64,000 nt of DNA from JAFAMS01 sp049520515 (GTDB lineage Bacteria > Vulcanimicrobiota > Vulcanimicrobiia > Vulcanimicrobiales > Vulcanimicrobiaceae), in the NCBI GenBank assembly GCA_049520515.1, contig JBEKPS010000003.1:62001-126000 (forward strand), read 5' to 3'. The stretch's first letter is position 1. Each line of letters opens with the position of its first letter. Below, piece by piece: positions 51,864 through 59,684 of the stretch. The notes under the pieces are model-generated. The model was not told where the DNA came from and did no database searches. It saw only the letters and a program-made list of their open reading frames with translations. The position numbers and the translations under genes were made by a program.

Positions 51864-53940
51864 TGTCGCCCGCGCCGGCGTCGAGAACGCGACGAGCGAA
51901 AGCGGGCGGCTGCCAAAAGCGCCGCTTTCCACGAGCGCCCTCGATCACGATCGCAGCATCCGCAATTTGCCGTGAAAGGCGCACGAGGACGCTAGCCGGA
52001 TTCGGATCGACTTCGAACCTCCATTGCGCCCCAACGCTCTTCGCTGCCGAACGCAGCGCTTGAACGTCAGGCGAATTCGTCGCATCTTGATTGGCAGCCA
52101 CGTGAACGACCGTCAGCTCAACATCGAGACGCGAAGCGAAGCGTGCCGTCCACCGAATCAGCTCGACGTCGCGTTCGCGTGCGTGCACGCCGACCACGAT
52201 GTGCGCGAAGGGCGCCGGCAAGCGCGTCGGCTGCCGGGCGCGAATCGTCTCGCGGATCGCGAGCTCGCGCAGCGCGGTCAAGTTTTCGAGCGTGAAGAAG
52301 TTCGAGAGCGCGCGATCGATTCGCTCCGACGTATAGATCTTGCCGGCGCGCAATCGTTCACGTAAAACCTCCGGCGTCGCATCGATCAGAACGACATCGT
52401 CGGCAAGCTCGAGAATCCCGTCTGGCAGCGTTTCGCGGACGCGCGTTCCGGTCAAGCGTAGAACTGCGTCCGAGAGGCCCTCGAGGTGCTGCACGTTGAG
52501 CGTCGTGATAACCGAGATCCCGGACCGCACGATGGACAGCACCTCTTGGTAACGCTTGGGATAATCGCTGCCTGCGGCGTTTGTGTGCGCGAGCTCATCG
52601 ATCAACGCAACTTGCGGACGGCGCGCCATCAGCGCCTCGCGATCGACCTCGTCGTTCTTGCGGGGAAGTACCTCGAGGCCCTCGAGCATGCGTACGGTTT
52701 CGGCGCGTTTATGCGTTTCTACCAGCGCCGCGACGACGTCGACGCCGGCCGCTTTCATTTGATGGGCGCGATCGAGCATCGCATAGGTCTTCCCGCAACC
52801 CGCCGACGCGCCAAGGTACACGGTGAAGCGTCCATATCCAATACGCAAACGATCGCCGGCCGTTTGCGCGAACGAATGCCGAGCGCGAATCTCCGTCCCC
52901 GTTTCGTAGACGTGCAGGGCGCTGGGGTCCGCGATATACACGTGACGATCGATCCCGCCGGACGCGATGCTCTTCGCCTCTTCGCCGCTTGGCACCGCAA
53001 CGATCGTTGCACCTGCGTTCGTCCAGTTCGGTACACCGTGCGACTGCGGAAGCGGCGGAACGAGACGCGCGTTGGCGCCGCGGGCAGCTTTTTCGATTCG
53101 ATCGCCGTGATCGAGTGTGCGCGCGACTTCGAACGAGAGATCGCTTGCGTCCGCGAGAGCCGCGCATTTGCGCAAGAAGACGGCCGGGTCGTCCAGGCCC
53201 ATCGGAATGGCAAGCAGAGCGGAAACCTTTACAGGTCGCAGCACCGGGTCGGTGAGCTCGTCGAGCGTTCGCAGCATCAGCTCGCGCAAGATTTGCAGCG
53301 TTTGCGGTTTGAAGCTTCCGGCGAGCGCGCGCTCGACATCGTCTTGCGCAACGATCTTTCCCGAACGCAGGCGCGCTTCGATCAGATCGGGCGGCGCATC
53401 GAGCGCAACGACCTGATCGGCAGCTTGCAGGAATGAAAGCGGTACGATCTCTCGGATCGGAAATCCGATCGCACGCTCGGCGACGGGCGCAACGGTTTCG
53501 ACATGCTGCACGTTGAGCGCACCGATAACACTGATGCCTGCCTCGCGTAACGTCAGCGCATCTTGCCAACGCTTGGCGTTGCGAGCGCCGGTGAGGTTCG
53601 TGTGCGCAAGCTCGTCGAGGATGATTGTGGACGGATGCGCCTCGAGCGCTGCTTCGAGATCGAAGTCCGCGAATGTTGATCCGCCGGTTTCGATCGTTCG
53701 CGGCGGGATGACGCGCAGACCCTCGAGGATCGGTTCGAGGTCGGTACGGCCCTTGAGATCGACCCAGCCGATCGCAACATCGATCCCGCTGTGCTGGAGC
53801 GCGCGGGCTTCCTCGAGGATGCGCCGCGTTTTGCCGGTCCCGGGTGCGCTTGCGAGATACACGGTGAGCCGCGCGCCGAGACCGAGCTCGCGCAGCAGTT
53901 CTTCAGCCCGCGGTCGTTCGTCGGTGTCCCGGTCCATCAA
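51829..53940 (-). CDS. Kinase-less KdpD-like protein with two sensor modules
   Basis: 703 aa. Two KdpD-type N-terminal modules lie in tandem: module 1 about 24-235 with Walker A SAPGTGKT (31-38) and IILDELAHTN (106-115); module 2 about 371-585 with ASAGCGKT (378-385) and ALIDELAHTN (445-454). A universal-stress-protein-like domain follows at about 590-700; the 236-345 linker also looks USP-like. There is no transmembrane region, His kinase or HATPase domain, which KdpD normally carries. A separate kinase and regulator are divergent from it, starting 52 bases away. Likely a soluble ATP-binding potassium/turgor sensor for kdp (inference). Confidence 0.85.
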   Translation of the reverse strand: MMDRDTDERPRAEELLRELGLGARLTVYLASAPGTGKTRRILEEARALQHSGIDVAIGWVDLKGRTDLEPILEGLRVIPPRTIETGGSTFADFDLEAALEAHPSTIILDELAHTNLTGARNAKRWQDALTLREAGISVIGALNVQHVETVAPVAERAIGFPIREIVPLSFLQAADQVVALDAPPDLIEARLRSGKIVAQDDVERALAGSFKPQTLQILRELMLRTLDELTDPVLRPVKVSALLAIPMGLDDPAVFLRKCAALADASDLSFEVARTLDHGDRIEKAARGANARLVPPLPQSHGVPNWTNAGATIVAVPSGEEAKSIASGGIDRHVYIADPSALHVYETGTEIRARHSFAQTAGDRLRIGYGRFTVYLGASAGCGKTYAMLDRAHQMKAAGVDVVAALVETHKRAETVRMLEGLEVLPRKNDEVDREALMARRPQVALIDELAHTNAAGSDYPKRYQEVLSIVRSGISVITTLNVQHLEGLSDAVLRLTGTRVRETLPDGILELADDVVLIDATPEVLRERLRAGKIYTSERIDRALSNFFTLENLTALRELAIRETIRARQPTRLPAPFAHIVVGVHARERDVELIRWTARFASRLDVELTVVHVAANQDATNSPDVQALRSAAKSVGAQWRFEVDPNPASVLVRLSRQIADAAIVIEGARGKRRFWQPPAFARRVLDAGAGDTILYSPHPTRG

Positions 53941-53991
53941 GAGGGCGCTTCGTGGCAGCGCTGCGGGCCTCCGCCGCCGAAGGCGCGAGAC

Positions 53992-55545
53992 ATGAATCCG
54001 CGGCTACTGACTGCGCTCTGCATTGCGGGCCTGGTCGGCGCGTTCACGATCGACTTAGTCACGCCGCAACTTTTCATTGCAGCGATCCTGCTCGACGTGC
54101 CGATCGTTTTGAGCGCGTTTGCGGGCAATCGACGGCTCACGGGACCGCTGGTCGTAGCTGCGCTGGTCGCCAACATCGTCGCGGGCTACATCAACGGTCT
54201 ACAGGCCGGCGGCGTATGGGATTCCGTCGCGCTTGGAAACCGCGCCCTCTCCGCGCTTTCGATCATCCTCGTTGGGTGGCTTGGACTTGCGCTGCATCGC
54301 GGCGCGGAGCAGCAAGGAATTGCGACCGCTATTGCAAGCGCAGTGCGGCGCGAGCGCAACTTGCGCGAAGCTTCCGAGAGCATTCGCGCCTCGCTGAGCG
54401 AGGCGCTCGTCGAACGCGCCATAGCGCGCGAAGCGTTGTGGCTGGTTTCGGCGACGCGCGTCTCGCTCTATCGCGCGACGACCAGCGGTACCGCGACGCG
54501 CTTCGAGGCGACGCAAGATCGTAAAGAAGTCGTCGAGATAACCGAAGCCCCGCGTCCTGAGATCCAATCCGCTCTCGCGCGCGCGCTCGAAGCGCGCGAA
54601 CCGTCGCTGCTCTCGCGTGACGACGCGATGGGCCGGCTCGTTCTCGACGCGCTGGAGATTGATTCTGCGGTCGTCGTACCGTTGATCGACGGTCCGACGC
54701 GGTTCGGGACACTGCTCGTCTCGCTCAATCGCGCAACGACTGAAGAAGATTTGCTCAGCCTGCGCGCATTTGCCGAAGCTGCCGTCATCGCGCTCGGACA
54801 GTCGCGACTTTTTGACGAGCTTGCGAGGAAGAACGACGAGCTCGCGCAGCGCAGCGAGGTCATTCGCGATATTGTCTACGCGCTCTCGCACGATCTGCGA
54901 ACACCGCTTGCGGCTGCCGGTTTGACGCTGCGGCAGGCTCGCGACGGTTCCTACGGTCCGATGCCGCAGCGTTATGTCGAGATTTTGGATCGAAGCGTCT
55001 CGGCCAACGACGAGTTGCAACGGTTGGCCGAGACACTATTGCTCGTCGCACAATATGAATCGGGCGATCGCACGGCCGAGCGACGTGCCATCGAGATCGA
55101 TCGTCTCGTGCGCGACGTCGTTGCGCAGCTCCAGCCGCTCGCCGATTCGAAAAAGTTGACCGTGGAGGTGACGACGACGGATGCAGTCGTGAGCGGCGAC
55201 TCCGGAGAATTACGGCGTGCGCTCGTCAATCTGTTTGCAAATGCGGTTAATTGGTCGAAAGACGGAGGCCGGGTTGCAATTCAGATGCACGTCGAGGGAC
55301 GTATGGTCAGCATCAGCGTTGCCGACGAAGGTTTCGGCGTCCCCGATGACATTCGCGACACGCTCTTCATGCGGGTAGCCGGTGCGCACGCGCGCGGCGG
55401 CGGTACGGGTCTCGGACTTTACATCGTACGGCGCATTGCGGAAGAACATGGCGGCAAGGTGCACTATGAACCGAACATGCCGCAGGGGAGCATTTTCACG
55501 CTCGAGCTTCCACGCGTCGTGATCTCAACGCCAGTGGCGACATGA
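53992..55545 (+). CDS. Membrane GAF-domain histidine kinase
   Basis: About 518 aa from ATG 53992. Four or so transmembrane helices (about 5-100), then a GAF-like region (about 130-280), a HisKA region with His300 in YALSHDLRTPLAA, and an HATPase domain (NLFANAVNWSKDGG, DEGFGVPDDI, GGGTGLGLYIVRRIA). The TM-GAF-HisKA-HATPase order equals the C-terminal half of KdpD. Divergent from the sensor-only KdpD gene, followed with a 4-base overlap by its response regulator. The open frame to 53791 is an unlikely extension. Confidence 0.85.
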   Translation: MNPRLLTALCIAGLVGAFTIDLVTPQLFIAAILLDVPIVLSAFAGNRRLTGPLVVAALVANIVAGYINGLQAGGVWDSVALGNRALSALSIILVGWLGLALHRGAEQQGIATAIASAVRRERNLREASESIRASLSEALVERAIAREALWLVSATRVSLYRATTSGTATRFEATQDRKEVVEITEAPRPEIQSALARALEAREPSLLSRDDAMGRLVLDALEIDSAVVVPLIDGPTRFGTLLVSLNRATTEEDLLSLRAFAEAAVIALGQSRLFDELARKNDELAQRSEVIRDIVYALSHDLRTPLAAAGLTLRQARDGSYGPMPQRYVEILDRSVSANDELQRLAETLLLVAQYESGDRTAERRAIEIDRLVRDVVAQLQPLADSKKLTVEVTTTDAVVSGDSGELRRALVNLFANAVNWSKDGGRVAIQMHVEGRMVSISVADEGFGVPDDIRDTLFMRVAGAHARGGGTGLGLYIVRRIAEEHGGKVHYEPNMPQGSIFTLELPRVVISTPVAT

Positions 55546-56177
55546 TCCGGGTCGGCGTCGTTGAGGATCATGCGCTGACGCGTGCCGGCATCAAGACCGC
55601 GCTCGAAGGCGAGGCCGACTTCGAGGTCGTCGCGGAGGCGGGCGACGGAAGATCGGGCTTCAGCGAGATCGTTCGCACGACTCCCGACGTTGCGGTGCTC
55701 GACATTGGCTTGCCGGGGATCGACGGCATCGAGTTAACGCGACGTTTGCGCGCGCAAATGCACAACATCAGGATCGTCATTCTCACGATGCACGATCTCG
55801 ATCGCGAGATTCTCGCGGCGCTGGCGGCCGGCGCCGACGCCTATGTCGTCAAGGGGTCCGATCCGTCGAATCTGCTGACGGCAGTGCGTGTCGTCGCGGA
55901 TGGAGGCGCGTATTTCGATCCGCAGATCGCGCACGTGGTGTTACGCCATTTTGGCTCGCCCTCGCCGGCACCACCGCCGACCGACAATCCGCTGACGCCG
56001 CGCGAGCTCGAAGTCTTACGTCTCGTTGCCGACGGCGTCGGAAACACTGAGATCGGTCAACGCTTGTATCTCGGCCTCGGCACCGTCAAAGGCCACATTC
56101 GCGACATCCTCGAGAAGCTCAGCGCCTCCGATCGCACGCAAGCAGCCGTCACCGCGCTGCGCCGAGGTTTGATCTAG
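55542..56177 (+). CDS. LuxR/NarL-type response regulator
   Basis: 211 aa. Receiver domain with phosphoacceptor Asp54 in VAVLDIGLPGID, switch residues in TMHDLDRE and Lys in YVVKGSDPSN. A LuxR-type helix-turn-helix ends the protein (LTPRELEVLRLVADGVGNTE, then LGLGTVKGHIRDIL). KdpE, the usual partner, has an OmpR-type winged helix, so this is a different class. It overlaps the kinase gene by 4 bases and is its likely partner. It overlaps the convergent binding-protein gene by 4 bases. Confidence 0.9.
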   Translation: MIRVGVVEDHALTRAGIKTALEGEADFEVVAEAGDGRSGFSEIVRTTPDVAVLDIGLPGIDGIELTRRLRAQMHNIRIVILTMHDLDREILAALAAGADAYVVKGSDPSNLLTAVRVVADGGAYFDPQIAHVVLRHFGSPSPAPPPTDNPLTPRELEVLRLVADGVGNTEIGQRLYLGLGTVKGHIRDILEKLSASDRTQAAVTALRRGLI

Positions 56178-57133
56178 CTCGCTCCGTTGTTGGCGTATCC
56201 CAGCGAAATTTGCGCGAACGCTGACGGCGCGTTCTTGATGACGCCAAGCTTGGCCAAGAATGCCGCCACTTGCAAGACGCCGTGCGGCGGAATCGTGAAG
56301 AGCGTACTCGCAAGGTCATGCATCAGTGGTGCAACATCTTCGATTTGCGCTTTTCCGCTGGTCGAGTCGACGTACATCTTCGCAGCCTCGTCCATGTGCG
56401 TTTGAATGAACTTGATGGTGTCGACGTATTCCTTGAAGTAGGCGTCCATGAAGGCGGGATACTGCTCCGCAAATGCCGTCGTCGTAACGCTGATCGTTGA
56501 AGTTATGCCGCCGGGAAAGCCGTCGTTCGTGCGCATGATGACATGACCGCCACGTTTTACTTCATCTTGCGCGAAGGGCGGCGTCGCAATATGCGCCACG
56601 ACTTGATGGTTGAGCAACGCCTGCTCCGCGAGGGGATGCGGCATTGCGACCATCCCGACGTCGAGGTAATTGGCCGGAAGGCCCATGCGCACGAGCGCGG
56701 AGCGAATGACCATCGTGTTAATTGCGTCGGGCGAAGGAGTCGCGATCTTATCGCCCGGCTTGAGATCTTTGATGGACTTGATGTTCGGATCCATCGTCAC
56801 GAGCCAAAAGTCGAAATTGTTTGCGTCGCACAAGATCTTCCACGGAATCCCGCGATCCCAGCCGATCAAAAACGGGGCCGTACCGACGACGCCGATCTGA
56901 ATCGTGTTCGAGATGACGCCATCGCGGATCGCATCGCCGTTTGAAAGCTCGCGCCAGGAAAATTGCGTCGTGGGAAATTGCGCTGCGAGTCGTCCGCGTT
57001 TCTGCATGACGATGAACGGTGCGTAGCCCATTCCTGGCTGGTACGCAGTCATCACACTCGCAGGCGCGGCAGGTGGTGCGGCCGCAACGAGCGTTGCGGC
57101 ACTGCCTGAAAGAAAACCGCCCCTCGTAATCAT
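56174..57133 (-). CDS. ABC substrate-binding protein, nitrate/sulfonate/taurine type
   Basis: 319 aa. A signal region (GGFLSGSAATLVAAAPPAAP) precedes an NMT1/SsuA-like fold: GYAPFIVMQKRGRLAAQFP, IQIGVVGTAPFLIG, and SIKDLKPGDKIATPSPDAIN are typical. It would bind sulfonates, nitrate or pyrimidine precursors. No permease or ATPase is adjacent, so it is an orphan binding protein. 12 bases from the TrkA-like gene, on the same strand, downstream of it. Confidence 0.8.
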   Translation of the reverse strand: MITRGGFLSGSAATLVAAAPPAAPASVMTAYQPGMGYAPFIVMQKRGRLAAQFPTTQFSWRELSNGDAIRDGVISNTIQIGVVGTAPFLIGWDRGIPWKILCDANNFDFWLVTMDPNIKSIKDLKPGDKIATPSPDAINTMVIRSALVRMGLPANYLDVGMVAMPHPLAEQALLNHQVVAHIATPPFAQDEVKRGGHVIMRTNDGFPGGITSTISVTTTAFAEQYPAFMDAYFKEYVDTIKFIQTHMDEAAKMYVDSTSGKAQIEDVAPLMHDLASTLFTIPPHGVLQVAAFLAKLGVIKNAPSAFAQISLGYANNGAS

Positions 57134-57145
57134 GGGCGGCGCTTC

Positions 57146-57832
57146 CTAGACGGCGGCGCTAGTTCCTCGGAGCACGTCGCGAACTTGATCGCGGACGGAG
57201 CTCTTGATCATCATCACGACGTCGTCGCCGGCGGAAAGGCGCGTGTCGCCGGTTGGGATTGTCACCTCACCGTCGCGGCTTTCGACTGCGACGACAATGG
57301 CGCTGCGCGGGAAGCCGAGATCGGCGATTCGCTTGCCGTCGGCGGCCGTTCCGGCCTCAACTGACATCTTCACGAGCTGTACGTCGCCGTTGCGCAAACG
57401 CAGGAGCGGCCGGCACTCAGAGATATTCACTTCGTCCTCGACCATGCGCAGGATCAGCTCGGTCGACGAGATGACGGAGATCGGATTTCCGTCTTTGCCG
57501 ATCGAATCGAAGATGGCTTTGTTGCGCGGATTGTTGACGCGCGAAATGCAGCGCGCCTTCGAATTCTTCTGCGCGATCAAACTGACGACGAGATTGTCTT
57601 CGTCATCACCGGTGTCGGCGACGACGACGTCGGCGCGCGCAACGCCGGCTTGCGTGAGCACGACCGGGTCGCAGCCGTCACCGACGATCGCGACATCTTG
57701 TTCGAGAAGGTTCGTCATGAACTGCGCTTTGCGCGCATCTTTTTCGATGACGACGACTTCGTGATTCTCCGCGAGCAGGTCGCGTGCCAAGTACGTTCCG
57801 ACTTTTCCGCCGCCGACGATCAGAATGAACAT
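57146..57832 (-). CDS. TrkA-type potassium uptake regulatory subunit (1)
   Basis: 228 aa with an N-terminal Rossmann RCK_N domain (LIVGGGKVGTYLARDLLAEN, VVIEKD) and a C-terminal TrkA_C domain (about 140-220, VVAVESRDGEVTIPTGDTRL). Such proteins bind NAD/ATP and gate Trk/Ktr K+ channels in the membrane. The partner channel gene is not in the window. The start overlaps the stop of the upstream paralogue by one base, so the two are co-translated. Confidence 0.88.
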   Translation of the reverse strand: MFILIVGGGKVGTYLARDLLAENHEVVVIEKDARKAQFMTNLLEQDVAIVGDGCDPVVLTQAGVARADVVVADTGDDEDNLVVSLIAQKNSKARCISRVNNPRNKAIFDSIGKDGNPISVISSTELILRMVEDEVNISECRPLLRLRNGDVQLVKMSVEAGTAADGKRIADLGFPRSAIVVAVESRDGEVTIPTGDTRLSAGDDVVMMIKSSVRDQVRDVLRGTSAAV

Positions 57833-58509
57833 CAGGCGCGTACTTTCTCGGGAACGACCGGGCTCGTGTCGGAAAAGAGCTTTGTAAATTGTTCGAGGGC
57901 ATCAGGTGCGACGATCACGTTGAGCTCATCGCCGAGCGTGAGCACGTCGTTGGGAGAGGGGACGCGGACGGCGCCGTTGGTCCGAATCGCCGCGATACGA
58001 ATCGCGCCGTCGCGCTCGATCTCACTGACGCGCCGGTTCGCAACGGCTTTCGTAACGGCACAGCGCAGCGAGCTGACTTTGCCGAAATCGAACGCCGCAG
58101 ATACATCCGACGGTGCGACGAGAATGTCGCGAATGAGCTGCGCACCGACCGTCGTCGGGCACACGGTCTCGATGCCGAGTTCCCGGTACATCTTGCCGCG
58201 TGGCGGATCGTAGATGCGTGCCACGACCTTCTTGATGTTGAAGAGACGCTGTGCGATGAGCGCGGCCATCACGTTGCGATTGTCGCCGTTCGTGGTCGAC
58301 GCGAAGCCATCGGCGGTCTCGCCGCCGGCGCGCCGGATCACTTCAGCGTCGATGCCCGTGCCGAGCTCGACTTGTCCCGTAAAGCGGGATCCCAATCGCT
58401 TGAAGGCAGCCGGATTCTCGTCGACGACGGTCACTTGGTGACCCTCTTCGACCAGCAGCTTCGCCAGCATCGACCCCACTCGGCCGCAGCCGACGATGAT
58501 GTACTTCAT
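57832..58509 (-). CDS. TrkA-type potassium uptake regulatory subunit (2)
   Basis: 225 aa, same two-domain layout as the downstream gene: IIVGCGRVGSMLAKLLVEEG at the N-terminus and a TrkA_C domain at about 135-215. The pair encodes two separate TrkA proteins, where E. coli TrkA has the two halves fused. First gene of the operon, with its own promoter at 58524-58552. With kdp nearby this region carries much of the K+ uptake control. Confidence 0.88.
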   Translation of the reverse strand: MKYIIVGCGRVGSMLAKLLVEEGHQVTVVDENPAAFKRLGSRFTGQVELGTGIDAEVIRRAGGETADGFASTTNGDNRNVMAALIAQRLFNIKKVVARIYDPPRGKMYRELGIETVCPTTVGAQLIRDILVAPSDVSAAFDFGKVSSLRCAVTKAVANRRVSEIERDGAIRIAAIRTNGAVRVPSPNDVLTLGDELNVIVAPDALEQFTKLFSDTSPVVPEKVRA

Positions 58510-58523
58510 TGGAGAACAGGCAA

Positions 58524-58552
58524 GTTATACACCCTGGCGCCGGTCTCCGCAA
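58524..58552 (-). promoter_or_regulatory. Promoter of the twin trkA operon
   Basis: On the minus strand TTGCGG (58552-58547) and TATAAC (58529-58524) are separated by exactly 17 bases. The predicted start lies about 8 bases before the ATG at 58509, so the leader would be very short. Confidence 0.5.
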
Positions 58553-58601
58553 GGCGTTGAGGAGGACCCCGGCGCAGACGGGTAGCAACCGGGTAGGTCG
58601 T

Positions 58602-58678
58602 CGGGGCGTAGCTCAGCTTGGTAGAGCGCTGCGTTCGGGACGCAGAGGCCACAGGTTCAAATCCTGCCGCCCCGACCA
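58602..58678 (+). tRNA. tRNA-Pro (anticodon CGG)
   Basis: 77-base cloverleaf with encoded CCA: acceptor arms CGGGGCG / CGCCCCG-A-CCA, D-arm AGCTCAGCTTGGTAGAGC, anticodon arm CTGCG-TTCGGGA-CGCAG (anticodon CGG at 58636-58638), T-loop TTCAAAT. The first T-stem pair is A-C, otherwise all stems pair. Six bases after the CCA the next gene begins. Confidence 0.95.
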
Positions 58679-58684
58679 TTTACG

Positions 58685-59071
58685 ATGTTCTCACGTTTTA
58701 GTCCAGCCGCACTCCGTGTGCTTCGTCTTGCGGAGCAAGAGTGCCGGAATCACAACCATTACTACGTTGGCGTGGAGCACATGCTCTTTGCATTGATCGA
58801 AGAGCAGGATGCCGACGTTGAAGCTGCGCTGCGCGAGGAGCAGATTTCATCGGGCGACATCTACACCGAGCTCAAGCGAGCGCTGGGTACGGGCGAAGAC
58901 CGGGTATGGGAAGGCATTCTCATCACGCCGCGCGTTCGTAACATCGTGCGTAACGCCGAGGCCCGCGTCGGCGATGGGAACATCGAGCCGATCGACTTGT
59001 ATCGAGCGATTCGCGACGAGCGAGGAGGCGTCGCCTCCGACGTCCTGGCGCGTCTCGCCGCAAGCCAGTAA
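58685..59071 (+). CDS. Stand-alone Clp N-terminal domain protein
   Basis: 128 aa covering one Clp_N domain and little else: FSPAALRVLRLAEQECRNHN, YYVGVEHMLFALIEE and ITPRVRNIVRNAEARV match ClpC/ClpB N-domains, which bind substrates or adaptors. The AAA+ ATPase part is absent, as in adaptor-like ClpN proteins. The ATG at 58685 must be right, since homology starts at the first residues. It lies 6 bases after the tRNA-Pro CCA end, so no normal ribosome binding site is possible outside the tRNA. Confidence 0.85.
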   Translation: MFSRFSPAALRVLRLAEQECRNHNHYYVGVEHMLFALIEEQDADVEAALREEQISSGDIYTELKRALGTGEDRVWEGILITPRVRNIVRNAEARVGDGNIEPIDLYRAIRDERGGVASDVLARLAASQ

Positions 59072-59074
59072 GGG

Positions 59075-59680
59075 ATGGAGCATTACCAAAGCCTGATCCT
59101 TGGGCTCATACACGCATACGGCTACGCCGGGCTCTTCCTTGTAATGCTTCTTGGAAACGTCGCCATCCCGGTCGGCGCGGAAGTGGTGCTCGTCGTCGCA
59201 GGCGCGGCCGCCGGTGCAGGACATCTCTCAAGCTGGGTGCTCGTGGGCACGTTCGCGACTCTCGGCGAGATCGTCGGCGGCATCATTCTTTACGGAATTG
59301 GCTATTATGGCGGTGCGCCCGTCGCGCATCGCTTCGGACGCCGGGCCGAGCATGAGCTTGCTCGCGCGCACGCGTTCTTCGAAAAGTTCGGCGCTCGCAC
59401 GATCTTCATTTGCCGTTTCTTGCCGTTCATTCGTGGGATCGCGGCTCTACCCGCGGGTGCGTCGCGTATGCCGAAGCGCTATTTTCTCATGTATCACGCC
59501 TTCGGCTCGGCGATCTTTTGCTTCGCGCTCGCCTACCTCGGCTTCGCCTTCGGGCAACATCTCGACGCGATTCTGCCGGCCGTGCAGCGGTCGTCGCGCT
59601 TCATCCTGGTCATAGCCATTCTCGGCGTCACGTCCTACCTTGTAATGCGTCGCCGATTTGCGGCGCGACCGGGTTTATAG
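59075..59680 (+). CDS. DedA-family membrane protein
   Basis: 201 aa with 5-6 hydrophobic segments. GNVAIPVGAEVVLVVAGAAA and FLPFIRGIAALPAGASRMP are the two DedA signatures (Arg in FIRGI). DedA proteins are thought to flip or move undecaprenyl phosphate or phospholipids across the inner membrane. 3 bases after the Clp-N gene and 4 bases before uvrC's start region. Confidence 0.88.
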   Translation: MEHYQSLILGLIHAYGYAGLFLVMLLGNVAIPVGAEVVLVVAGAAAGAGHLSSWVLVGTFATLGEIVGGIILYGIGYYGGAPVAHRFGRRAEHELARAHAFFEKFGARTIFICRFLPFIRGIAALPAGASRMPKRYFLMYHAFGSAIFCFALAYLGFAFGQHLDAILPAVQRSSRFILVIAILGVTSYLVMRRRFAARPGL

Positions 59681-59684
59681 GAGT

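Noticed and set aside
52486..53436. 316-codon plus-strand ORF inside the KdpD-like gene
   Set aside because: Shadow of the KdpD-like coding sequence on the other strand; composition is Arg/His/Cys-rich without any recognisable motif.
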